DNA of 64,000 bases from Cyclonatronum proteinivorum (GTDB lineage: Bacteria > Bacteroidota > Rhodothermia > Balneolales > Cyclonatronaceae). Both the position numbers and the translations under genes were made by a program. The stretch spans positions 1,629,353 through 1,693,352 of the forward strand of contig NZ_CP027806.1 of NCBI RefSeq assembly GCF_003353065.1, read 5' to 3'. The notes under the pieces were generated by a model. That model was not told the DNA's origin and did not search any database. It saw nothing but the letters and a program-made list of their open reading frames with translations. Shown here one piece after another: positions 1 through 8,391 of the stretch (positions are counted from its first letter, which is position 1; each line of letters opens with the position of its first letter).

Positions 1-66
1 GTTTACCTGTACAGGCTGCAGGCCGGAAATCAGGTCATTACCCGCAAAATGACCCTTTTAAAATAG
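1..66 (+). CDS. C-terminal end of a T9SS-exported protein (partial)
   Basis: The window opens inside an open frame that ends VYLYRLQAGNQ...TRKMTLLK and a TAG stop. This matches the last ~20 residues of the type-A sorting domain used by type IX secretion in Bacteroidota and relatives, and is nearly the same as the ends of the proteins at 790-2775 and 20018-24868. Only the last strand and the basic KMTLLK tail are visible, so the cargo domain and its function are unknown. The protein is probably secreted or surface-attached. Confidence 0.8.
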   Translation, partial: VYLYRLQAGNQVITRKMTLLK

Positions 67-156
67 CATGTATTCGGATTGCAGGCTGCAGACCTGCGCA
101 CATTGCTCTTACCGCTTTCACTCTCTTTGTCACTTTTAGTTTAGCATTGTAATCCT

Positions 157-420
157 ATGAAACGCATCATCCTTTCTTTTGTCACCCTGTTTTTAATTGC
201 CCTGCTTGCCGGACTAACCCACATGGCTGATGCACAAACACAGCACCGCGACCAGCAAATCTGGCAAGAAAGCGAACAAACACAGCCGATGCAAAATCCG
301 GGCCCGCCGCAACTTCCCGGAGCCCCGACCCAAACCCCGGTCGGTAGCGGACTTGGTATCTTGCTCATGGCCGGTGGAGCTTATGCCCTGCGCCGCCTGG
401 GTCAGCAGCGGGGGCCCTGA
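157..420 (+). CDS. Small secreted protein with PID-CTERM-like sorting tail
   Basis: This 87-residue protein has a signal peptide (residues 1-26: basic MKR, hydrophobic core, ADAQ cleavage region). A Gln/Pro-rich middle follows, then a C-terminal tripartite tail: PVGSG, a short hydrophobic stretch GLGILLMAGGAYAL, and basic RRLGQQRG. That tail resembles the PID-CTERM type of short C-terminal sorting signal known in Bacteroidota, in which a small proline/glycine motif precedes a transmembrane segment and a basic cluster. The mature part is only about 30 residues, so an enzymatic role is unlikely. It sits directly upstream of an Lnt remnant. No sorting enzyme of the exosortase type is visible in the window. 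The family assignment is moderate. Confidence 0.6.
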   Translation: MKRIILSFVTLFLIALLAGLTHMADAQTQHRDQQIWQESEQTQPMQNPGPPQLPGAPTQTPVGSGLGILLMAGGAYALRRLGQQRGP

Positions 421-430
421 TGCGTTATGT

Positions 431-793
431 ATGGCCGATCCGCTGCTTGACTATGATGGTTGTTGGTCAGCGTACAAGCTCAAAACCTCCATCATCGGCA
501 TGAAAAACTACACCCGCCTGCGCAGCGTGGAAGCGCGGAAATCGGTTGCCAAAAGTTCCACAACCGGCTTCAGCTTTTTCACCAATCCGTTTGGGGAGGT
601 TTTGGAAATCATAGATCCCTTTACCGTCGGCTATTCAGTTGGAACCGTTCCGCTTCGGCAGGGGCTGAGTTTTTATAGTCGTTACCCAACCCTATTCCCG
701 GTTATGTGCTTAATTATACTGGTAATAATCACTTTTAAAAAACCTAAACGAAATCCTAAAAAACAATCCAAATCAAAAAAAATAAAACGATGA
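431..793 (+). pseudogene. C-terminal remnant of apolipoprotein N-acyltransferase (Lnt-like)
   Basis: Frame 2 from an ATG at 431 encodes about 120 residues that match the C-terminal third of Lnt. There is a DGCW segment, then NYTRLRSVEARKSVAKS (compare the family's LRAIE.RR..AR pattern), TTGFSFFTNPFGEVLE, GTVPLRQGLSFYSRYP (the conserved VPL..G.T.Y segment), a last transmembrane helix, and a lysine-rich tail. The membrane domain and the nitrilase-fold core with its Glu-Lys-Cys triad are missing, so no enzyme can result. The stop TGA overlaps the ATG of the next gene (ATGA at 790-793), so the fragment may still be translated and coupled. A 45-bp piece (634-678) is nearly identical to 6595-6639 in the other Lnt remnant, with two mismatches. 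Confidence 0.7.
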
Positions 794-2775
794 AAACAAA
801 ACAAATACATTTCCTGAAAATGCTGTTTATGCTGCTTCTTTGGCAAGTTATTCCAATGTCAGCAGTACAAGCTAACCCGCCAAGCTGTTGGGGGGAGGGA
901 AATTGTGATATGAGTAGACCTTATTTTCAACTCAATATCGATAAATCAAACTATGTTTTACCGAATGGGATGGAATATAATCAGGTACTGAATATGCAGC
1001 ATTCCAATACAAAGTCACCCGATTTAACATTTCAGAGCGCCAGTACACTTGGCCTGACCGGTGCTACACAAATCGGTCAAATGGCCGTTGATGCCCAAGG
1101 CAACCGCTACGTTACCGGCGGATTCACCGGTACCATTTCGTATGATGGGGTCATAGTGGAAAGTACCGGCGGATATGATGTCTTCATCGCTAAATTCAGT
1201 CCTGAGGGCACTTTACTTTGGTATCAGTTAGCTCACGGGAGCGAGGAAGTGGAGGAGGAGTTTTCCCTCGATGGTGGGCTTACGTTAGCCGTTGATGATC
1301 ATGGGAATGTTTATGTCGGTGGCGCTTTTGTGAAAGAGCTTCATTTTACAGATAACAATGGTGAAATCCTGAGCAGCTTAAGTGATGGCAGAGATGATGA
1401 TTTAATCAACCTTGAATTGTTTGTCGCTAAATACGATACCAACGGAAACTTCCAGTGGGCCTTAGGGGGAGATAGTGGAAGTGAAGCTTCACCCAATAGT
1501 TTAGAATTGGGAATAAATTCTGTCAACTCTGTCATGATAGATACAGATGGTTATCCGTACGTTGCCGGTGGTTTTTCCGGGACAAACCTTTTTGGTGAAG
1601 AAGTAACGGTACAAGGCGAATCCGACTTTTTTATCGCCTCACTTGATAAAGATGGAAACTATCTGTATTGGGCAAATGTGTTCGGAACACCCGGGCGCGA
1701 CCTTGCATCATCTATTTCGGTTGACGCCCTCGGCTATTTGAATATTCTGGGAATTGTTGGCGAAGGCCGGATGTATTTACCCGATTCAGATATTTATTGG
1801 GATAATGACACAGGTAATGCGGATACCTTTGTGATCAGCTACGATGTAAACGGAGAATGGTACTTTGCCAGCTTTATGGGTGCCGGAGATGATATCGTAG
1901 GAAAGAGTGTGGTATCCGCTGCGGATGGCTCCTTCTATGTAGGAGGCTTTTTTAGCGGTACTGATGCATACTTTGAAGGCTATAATAAAACCTTTGATGC
2001 TATGGGTACCGAAGACGCTTTTCTTGTAAAGTATGATATAGACGGCGACGCCATCTGGGTTCGTCAGTTTGGTTTCGACCGTGCAACTGTTGATGTTGTG
2101 ACGTTGGATGAAAATGAAAATGTATTTGTATTAGGAAGGTATTCGGATTCCATTATTTTTGATATAGATTCAGATTCACCAGTAATTCTTACAACGGAAT
2201 CTATTAACAATATCTATATGGCAAAATTTGATGAATCAGGTAATTTTATTTGGGCCAAAAATATTGAAGGATCCGGTGCTGAAAGTCGGGAACTGGTCTT
2301 TGATCGCGAAACGCGTCCGTTTGGAACCAACCCGCTTGATATTATCACTTCTGCCTACAATGGTGGTGAAATTATCCTCGCCGGAGACTTCGACGGAACC
2401 CTCCAACTCGACGATATCACGCTGACTTCTGATGGCACCCGGAAAATCTTTATGGCTGTCATGCCAACCGGTGGTGCTGTTTCCGTGGGTGAAGACGACC
2501 ACAATATCCCAACAGGAATTCAGCTTTCACAAAACTACCCAAACCCGTTCAATCCTACTACCAATATATCGTTTAATCTTCCACAGGCTTCACAGGTATC
2601 GATTACGGTCTATACGGTAATGGGGCAAAGGGTCGGCACAATCAGCAACGATATGTTTGCTGCGGGTCAGCATACGGTAACATGGGATGCCGCAGGACTT
2701 TCTTCCGGCACCTACATGTACCGGCTAAGTGCGGACAATTTCTCTGCAACGAGAAAAATGACACTATTAAAATAG
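790..2775 (+). CDS. T9SS-exported SBBP/propeller-type protein
   Basis: This 661-residue protein has a signal peptide (MKTKQIHF... SAVQA). It then carries repeats of the SBBP/beta-propeller type, recognisable by recurring FIAKFSPEGTLLWYQ, FVAKYDTNGNFQWA and MAKFDESGNFIWA motifs at roughly 50-100 residue spacing, with intervening YVGGAF/YVAGGF strands. The last ~85 residues form a type-A T9SS sorting domain (LSQNYPNPFNPTT ... LSSGTYMYRL ... RKMTLLK). It is predicted to be secreted through the outer membrane. No catalytic motif is seen. The start ATG overlaps the stop of the upstream Lnt remnant and lacks a strong Shine-Dalgarno, as is usual in this group. A hairpin follows the stop. Confidence 0.9.
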   Translation: MKTKQIHFLKMLFMLLLWQVIPMSAVQANPPSCWGEGNCDMSRPYFQLNIDKSNYVLPNGMEYNQVLNMQHSNTKSPDLTFQSASTLGLTGATQIGQMAVDAQGNRYVTGGFTGTISYDGVIVESTGGYDVFIAKFSPEGTLLWYQLAHGSEEVEEEFSLDGGLTLAVDDHGNVYVGGAFVKELHFTDNNGEILSSLSDGRDDDLINLELFVAKYDTNGNFQWALGGDSGSEASPNSLELGINSVNSVMIDTDGYPYVAGGFSGTNLFGEEVTVQGESDFFIASLDKDGNYLYWANVFGTPGRDLASSISVDALGYLNILGIVGEGRMYLPDSDIYWDNDTGNADTFVISYDVNGEWYFASFMGAGDDIVGKSVVSAADGSFYVGGFFSGTDAYFEGYNKTFDAMGTEDAFLVKYDIDGDAIWVRQFGFDRATVDVVTLDENENVFVLGRYSDSIIFDIDSDSPVILTTESINNIYMAKFDESGNFIWAKNIEGSGAESRELVFDRETRPFGTNPLDIITSAYNGGEIILAGDFDGTLQLDDITLTSDGTRKIFMAVMPTGGAVSVGEDDHNIPTGIQLSQNYPNPFNPTTNISFNLPQASQVSITVYTVMGQRVGTISNDMFAAGQHTVTWDAAGLSSGTYMYRLSADNFSATRKMTLLK

Positions 2776-2798
2776 ATAATCCCTACTTTTTCTAAATA

Positions 2799-2836
2799 CA
2801 GGCATCTCAGGTGTTTATTCGATACCTGAGTGCCTG
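2799..2836 (+). terminator. Hairpin after the T9SS gene
   Basis: The arms CAGGCATCTCAGGT and ACCTGAGTGCCTG pair almost perfectly around a 12-nt loop, 23 bp after the stop at 2775. The downstream T-run is weak (ATGTTTAGG), so it may be an imperfect terminator or an mRNA 3' stabiliser. Confidence 0.6.
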
Positions 2837-2873
2837 ATGTTTAGGCAGAAACAAGTGACCTCAAAAAAACACT

Positions 2874-5717
2874 GTGAACGTTCTCAAAACCTGCAAAAGA
2901 AAAAAGCTGCACCGCTTCATCTTGTATATCAGGTGTTGTGTCATTTGTCTTTTGTTCGCTTCCGCATTTACTGACTTGTTTGCACAGCCGGTTTTAAGTG
3001 ATCAGTCACCCTTGATTAACACGGTTGGGACTATTCGTTTCTTTTTGGCAGAAGAGTGGCAGGTTTCAGCCCATGCACCTGAGCAAATAGCCGACGGTAT
3101 TAACCTTAAAGATGGTATTGCGGTACCGTCTCTGCACCTCGATTCACTCAGAACAATTACCGGGGATAAAAAGTATGGCTGGGCAGAGCTGTCGTTTATT
3201 GCAGACAGCACGCTTAGCGACAAGGCATGGTTTGTACGAAATTTTGGGTATGCGGCAGTACGGGTGTGGATAAACGGAAAGTTTGTCTTTCAGGACGGAA
3301 CACCCTCACCAATAAGATCCGGGGAAGTGGCAAGTCGTGTAAGCCCGACTGCCTATGCACCCGCAAACATTCGGGAAGGCGTAAATTACATCTTGGTCGA
3401 ATTCTCGTGGAACACGGCCCCGCAATGGCTGTACTCGGTGAGAACGTCACCCGAAGCATTTGTAAGGCCCATTTTCTCGGAACCTCAGCACTTTGTTGCT
3501 TATCAGCGGTTACAAGCGAACCGTTCGTTTATGCTGGGTGCGGTTATTTTTGTACTGCTCCTTTTATCTGTAGCTCATATTTACCTGTCAACGAAATCGG
3601 TTGATCGGTATCATTACTATGCATTTTGGGTCAATATAAGCCTAATGCTGCATGCTTGTACTCAAATGGGAGACGCTGCTTTTTATTGGTCGGTAACCAT
3701 GATTCCCGCACAGCAAATCGGGCATGTGGTTCTTTTCTTGTTTGTATTTTATAATATTATTTTTACGATCGGAACCTATTACAGGCTTTCCCTGCCGCAG
3801 AAAAGTTTACGCATATTTTTTGGGGTTTATTTGCTGCTATCCATGTATGCCGTTCTGTTTCAGTATGAACTTATCTATATTCTGCACCCAATTTTGGCCA
3901 TTTTAAATCTGGCTTTTGCAGTATATTTGCTTCAGCAAACACTAAAGAAACATGCTGGTATTCGAGCAAGCATCATGTTTGTAGGTTTTTTTATAATGCT
4001 GTTGGGTGCGTTTGCGTACGCTGTGCTGTATCAGATTTACTTTCCGACAAATACACTTTTGTATTATTTGACAGTCATTATGGTTTACATGGTTGTTCCT
4101 GTCTCGTTTACGATCACGATTACCCTTGATTTTGTAGAAGTGTTTGAACAAACGGAGCAGAAAGTAATAGAGCGCACCAAAGAACTCAGAGAAAAAGACG
4201 AATTCAAATCACGCTTTTTCCTGAACGTATCACACGAGCTCAGAACGCCCACTACCATTTTGGAAGGCTTGCTTCAAAAAGCAGCTGAGCAAAGTGGCCC
4301 AAACTCCGAAATCAGAATCCCGAAAGAAGATTCATCACTCGTTATGCGAAATGCCAAACGGCTTGTCGTGCTGGTGAATCAGATTCTGGACCTATCGAAA
4401 TCAGATAAAGGAAAATTATCCCTTCAAAAAAAACACTATCGGTTAGATGACCTGATTCAGAACGTTATCGATCTCAACACCTCATTCATAGCTTTACGGT
4501 TTCAAAAGGTTGAGTTTAACAGCAATACTTCATACACGATAGTAAATGCAGACGGGGAGAAGGTCAGCACAATCCTTTCAAATGTACTTATTAATGCGTC
4601 CAAATACGGACCCGAACACAGCCTGATACGCATTGAAACAAGGGTAAACAATGAATCGGGAGAAGTTGAGATTGATATAAAAGATGAAGGGGAAGGGGTT
4701 GGCTTAAACGATCGTGAAATTATTTTTGAACGCTTTCATCGTCTTAAAACGCCGGACAAACCCTACGTTGAGGGCCTTGGTATCGGCCTCGATTTAGGCC
4801 GGTCTCTGGCTCGTTTGCACGACGGGAATCTTGTGGTTGTGGAGGATGAAGATAAAGGCGCCCGGTTCAGGCTTACCCTGCCTTTTGACTACAGGCTTGC
4901 TTTGAATCCGGTAAACGGTTGGGAAAAACCTCAGGAAAACGGTACGCAAACCTCCGCTCCTGAGCCCGCCGGTATATCAGAAAGCGGGAAGGTGCGGCTG
5001 CTGCTTGTTGAGGATAATCCGGATATGAATGCCTATGTGAAAGGCCTGCTGCATGCTTTGGGATCTGTGCATTCCTGTAAAAACGGAGCCGAAGCCCTCG
5101 CATGGCTTCAGAAAAATGAGACCGACATTGTAGTTACGGATCTCATGATGCCGGTTATGACGGGTGAAGAGCTCATCCGGCACATGGCGTCAGATCCCAA
5201 ACTGCAAACGATTCCTATTGTGGTTTTATCTGCAAAAGACAATGCCGGCGACCGCCTGCACCTGCTCAGGGTCGGTATTATCGACTACATCACCAAACCG
5301 TTTAACGCCTCCGAGCTAAGGCTCAAAATCGAAAACCTGATGCGCTTTTATCAGCGCAGAAAAGCGTTCATGCTTGAAGTTTCGGAGGATGACATTCCGG
5401 GCGAGATCAGTTTACCGGAGAAGGTCAAAAATTATGTCCTTGACCATATAGATGATTCCCGGCTCTCCGCATCGGCCCTTGCGGATGCTTTTAGCATGAG
5501 CGAACGCAGCTTCTATCGGAAAATAGAAAAAGAGTCGGGCATGACCCCCGCCGCTTTTATCCGGGAAGTCCGCCTGCAGTATGCGGCCCGGATTGTGGAA
5601 AACAGCACCGACATCCGCCTCAATGAACTCGCCGGGAAAATCGGCTACAAATCAGCAGATACATTCAAGCGTAACTATGTGGAACGGTTCGGGGTTTCGC
5701 CGAACGAAATTTCATGA
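2874..5717 (+). CDS. Membrane hybrid histidine kinase / response regulator with AraC output
   Basis: This 947-residue one-protein two-component system reads from a GTG start. Order: signal peptide (~1-38); an extracytoplasmic jelly-roll-like sensor (to ~205, WINGKFVFQDG, NYILVEFSW); about seven transmembrane helices (~215-420), as in 7TMR-DISM receptors; a short coiled linker (TEQKVIERTKELREKDEFK); HisKA with phospho-acceptor His454 in FLNVSHELRTP; HATPase with N box (LSNVLINASKYGP) and G boxes (DEGEGVGL, GLGIGLDLG); a receiver domain with phospho-acceptor Asp756 in VVTDLMMPV; and a C-terminal AraC helix-turn-helix pair (~860-947, SMSERSFYRKIEKESG, IGYKSADTFKRNY). All key residues are present. 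The target is unknown; the adjacent surface-protein genes are candidates by position only. Confidence 0.93.
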   Translation: MNVLKTCKRKKLHRFILYIRCCVICLLFASAFTDLFAQPVLSDQSPLINTVGTIRFFLAEEWQVSAHAPEQIADGINLKDGIAVPSLHLDSLRTITGDKKYGWAELSFIADSTLSDKAWFVRNFGYAAVRVWINGKFVFQDGTPSPIRSGEVASRVSPTAYAPANIREGVNYILVEFSWNTAPQWLYSVRTSPEAFVRPIFSEPQHFVAYQRLQANRSFMLGAVIFVLLLLSVAHIYLSTKSVDRYHYYAFWVNISLMLHACTQMGDAAFYWSVTMIPAQQIGHVVLFLFVFYNIIFTIGTYYRLSLPQKSLRIFFGVYLLLSMYAVLFQYELIYILHPILAILNLAFAVYLLQQTLKKHAGIRASIMFVGFFIMLLGAFAYAVLYQIYFPTNTLLYYLTVIMVYMVVPVSFTITITLDFVEVFEQTEQKVIERTKELREKDEFKSRFFLNVSHELRTPTTILEGLLQKAAEQSGPNSEIRIPKEDSSLVMRNAKRLVVLVNQILDLSKSDKGKLSLQKKHYRLDDLIQNVIDLNTSFIALRFQKVEFNSNTSYTIVNADGEKVSTILSNVLINASKYGPEHSLIRIETRVNNESGEVEIDIKDEGEGVGLNDREIIFERFHRLKTPDKPYVEGLGIGLDLGRSLARLHDGNLVVVEDEDKGARFRLTLPFDYRLALNPVNGWEKPQENGTQTSAPEPAGISESGKVRLLLVEDNPDMNAYVKGLLHALGSVHSCKNGAEALAWLQKNETDIVVTDLMMPVMTGEELIRHMASDPKLQTIPIVVLSAKDNAGDRLHLLRVGIIDYITKPFNASELRLKIENLMRFYQRRKAFMLEVSEDDIPGEISLPEKVKNYVLDHIDDSRLSASALADAFSMSERSFYRKIEKESGMTPAAFIREVRLQYAARIVENSTDIRLNELAGKIGYKSADTFKRNYVERFGVSPNEIS

Positions 5718-5921
5718 TGGCGGGGCGGCAGAATGGTAGTTGAGCTTGCTAACACCGGAAGGCAGGGGTTCACAAACGTCTTCCTGCTGCATAGTAAGCT
5801 CTCGTACAGACATAAATTTAAACGGCTGATCAGGCCTGGCTTAGGGCTTTAAACCCGTTTCTGGCAGGAAAAGGAACATATTTGGCAGAAAACGACCGGT
5901 TCATTTGGATAGTTTTATGCC

Positions 5922-6639
5922 ATGAAACCAACCCAACTGATCCATAGCTTTTTGCCCAGCCTGCTGAGCGGCCTGCTCCTCGGGCTTTCCGTGAATCATA
6001 TCTCCGGAATCTCGTTTGCGTTTTTGCTGCCGGTTTGCCTTGTGGGACTCTTTACAGCTCTCGAAAAGCAAACTACCCGGAGGAGCTGGTTTTTGCACGG
6101 GTATGTTTTTTCATTTGTATCTCTTTTCCTCGCGCTGATTGGCTTTATCTGGGTTGAGCCCGTCGCGGGATGCATCATGGTGATTCTTGCTGCTGCCGTA
6201 TATGCTTTGCCTTTCGTGCTGCTTCATGGTATTCGCCGCAGGGTAAAGACAAACAGCGGATGGGGTTTTCTGGTACTGGCTCTTATCTGGCCGCCGTATG
6301 CCTGGTTTGTGAAGGAGCTTTGGCTGGGCTTCCCGATTACGCTGTATGCCAATGCACTCGCCAATTACCCGGTCTTCATTCAGTTTATTGATATTACAGG
6401 CTACACCGGAATTTCGGCCTGGGTGATTGCGCTGAACGCGGGTGTTTTCCTTCTATTCAAAGCTGTTTTGCAAAACGGGGTCTCAGACCTGCTTCACAAC
6501 AAGCTGTCTCAAAAACTGCTGGCCGGTACCCTTGTCTGGTTCGCGCTGCCGCTGCTTTATGCCTGGTACGCCTACGCCGTGCTGTCCGGCACATTTCAGT
6601 AGGAACCGTTCCGCTTCGGCAGGGGCTCAGTTTTTATAG
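5922..6639 (+). pseudogene. N-terminal remnant of apolipoprotein N-acyltransferase, deleted and IS-truncated
   Basis: The open frame encodes 226 residues with six to seven hydrophobic segments and the Lnt-type signature WPPYAWFVKELWLGFPITLYANALANYP...Q.IDITG.TGISAWVIALN, which is the membrane domain preceding the nitrilase fold. It stops at 6602. In another frame the next bases (6595-6639) encode VGTVPLRQGLSFY, a motif from the far C-terminus of Lnt, so the whole catalytic domain has been deleted. The left end of an IS5-family element begins at 6638. It cannot be a functional acyltransferase. It could instead have been one of two paralogues, the other being the remnant at 431-793. Confidence 0.75.
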
Positions 6640-7954
6640 AAAGCTTTGCAAAACCCCTACGGAATAAATTTTGGGTATAAATTCTTAATATTATTGCATA
6701 TAAGCTTGTTTTTTCGGATGGTTATTGGTACCTTAAAGTAGGCTATAATATTGATATTATTACAGATATGAACACAAATAATCAACTCGGATTTTCAGAT
6801 GAGCTGCTTGCCCGCAGGCGTAAATCATCTCAAATGGCTGCTAAGCTAACTAAAATTGATAAACTCATCGACTGGCAACCTATTTACCAAAAACTCTCGG
6901 TTATTGATCAAACCAGCAAAATCAAAGGCGGGCGTCCCCGAAAACCAATCAGTTGGATGGTTAAGGCGGTCTTTCTGCAATCATTATTCAACCTTAGCAA
7001 TCCCCAGTTGGAAGATCAGCTCATCGACCGCTTAAGCTTCCAACGGTTTGTAGGAATCAATCTCGACCATGATATTCCGGATTTTACTACCTTCTGGAGG
7101 TTTAAAGAAGCCATCATACAGCATGAACTGGGAGATATTATTTTTGATCAGATTACGGCTCAGCTTGAGCAAAGAGGCATGATGTTAAAACGAGGTACGG
7201 TTGTTGATGCAACCATCATCAACTCCGTGAACCGGCCTCTTAAAAAAGAGCGGCGCCAGGAGCTATCCGAACAACCCTCTTCACAAATTGACACTGACGC
7301 ACATTCCACCAAAAAGGGAAACCGCTATTATTTTGGGTATAAAGGGCATATTGGCGTTGATGTAGCTACTAAACTCATCAGAAAACAGCGATTCACGCCA
7401 GCAAACAGGAATGATCAGATTCCCCTTGACGAACTCATCAGTTATGACGAAATGAGTTTATGGGGCGATAAAGCCTACTATCTGGAGTCCTACAAAGAGG
7501 CGTCCCGCAAAGATGGATGGTTTTACGGCGTACTGAATAAACCGCAGAAAGGTCAAAAACTATCTAAAAAACAAAAAAGGAAGAATAAGCAGTACAGCAG
7601 CGTACGGGCTCAGGTGGAGCATCCGTTTGCATGGATGAAAACCAAAGCAGGATTAGTAGCCATGCAAGCCAAAAACATTGCCAGGAATGCTTTCACCTTT
7701 GCCAATAATTGTGCCTGCTGGAATGTAATCAGGGCCTTATGGATATTGAGCAAACCCAAACCTTTCGGGGGATTGGTATGTCGATGAACCGGCAAACAGG
7801 TCAAAGCAGCCATCAAAAAGGGTCAAATATGCTCAATATAGACCCGTTTGGCGATGGTACTTCCAAAATCTCCCAGTTTGCGAAAACACTATATTCAAAA
7901 ATCCCGGAGCAATTTGATTCTGGGGTGATTCCATGAACTTTTTCAAAGCCTTCT
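6638..7954 (+). mobile_element. IS5-family insertion sequence, copy 1 (1317 bp)
   Basis: The ends were set by the imperfect terminal inverted repeat: AGAAAGCTTTGCAAAA at the left and TTTTTCAAAGCCTTCT at the right, with 14 of 16 positions pairing. The second copy at 13329-14645 has the same length (1317 bp) and matching ends, which supports these limits. One transposase gene fills most of the element, leaving about 130 bp of leader and 167 bp of tail. A target duplication could not be read with confidence. The element abuts the Lnt remnant. Confidence 0.85.
6768..7787 (+). CDS. IS5-family DDE transposase (copy 1)
   Basis: This 339-residue transposase cuts and joins DNA at the ends of its IS. 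It has an N-terminal DUF772-type region (residues ~60-120, GGRPRKPISWMVKAVFLQSLFNLS, DIPDFTTFWRFKEAI) and the DDE catalytic triad at Asp147 (VVDATIINS), Asp234 (SLWGDKAYY) and Glu284 (RAQVEHPFAWMKTKAG). The length is normal for the family and no frameshift is seen, so it may be active. It differs from copy 2 at a modest number of residues (for example Q/K, N/K and A/G changes), so the two are not a very recent duplication. Confidence 0.95.
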   Translation: MNTNNQLGFSDELLARRRKSSQMAAKLTKIDKLIDWQPIYQKLSVIDQTSKIKGGRPRKPISWMVKAVFLQSLFNLSNPQLEDQLIDRLSFQRFVGINLDHDIPDFTTFWRFKEAIIQHELGDIIFDQITAQLEQRGMMLKRGTVVDATIINSVNRPLKKERRQELSEQPSSQIDTDAHSTKKGNRYYFGYKGHIGVDVATKLIRKQRFTPANRNDQIPLDELISYDEMSLWGDKAYYLESYKEASRKDGWFYGVLNKPQKGQKLSKKQKRKNKQYSSVRAQVEHPFAWMKTKAGLVAMQAKNIARNAFTFANNCACWNVIRALWILSKPKPFGGLVCR

Positions 7955-8391
7955 TGTAGCACGTATCGGAACAGCAGCAAGTTTGCAAACACATTTTACC
8001 GAAGTTGTATAAGTATTTCCATTCACGACGGGGCAAAACACGAAAACAGAACACGCTATTTTAATGCCATTTTGGGTACTTAAATAATTTCTTTTTAATC
8101 GATAAAGCAAGTAATGTTTAATTTTTACAACTTCGGGGAGTATATTGTTGATCGCTCAATAATATGTTAGTATGCTTATTGAAGTCTCAAAATAAATGTT
8201 TGAATCATACGGAATTGCGAGTCATGACTTTTGGATGAGTGCAAATGAGGCTTTCTTTATTCTCTAAAAACCTGGTAAACCCATTTATTGGTGTATGAAT
8301 AGAAAAAATATCAACAAATAATTCTAATTCACCAAGTAGTAACAATAAACGAATATTTATATATAAGTATTATTTAAGTAGGTAGGTTTAA
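7955..8391. other. Gene-free spacer
   Basis: This AT-rich spacer lies between IS copy 1 and the AT-rich gene. I see no convincing ORF, tRNA or terminator. The AT content rises towards the downstream gene, so the boundary of the foreign-looking DNA may lie here. Confidence 0.5.

Noticed and set aside
230-430. Upstream part of a long frame-2 ORF beginning at 230
   Set aside because: It is an out-of-frame reading of the PID-CTERM-like gene; only the part after 431 shows Lnt similarity.
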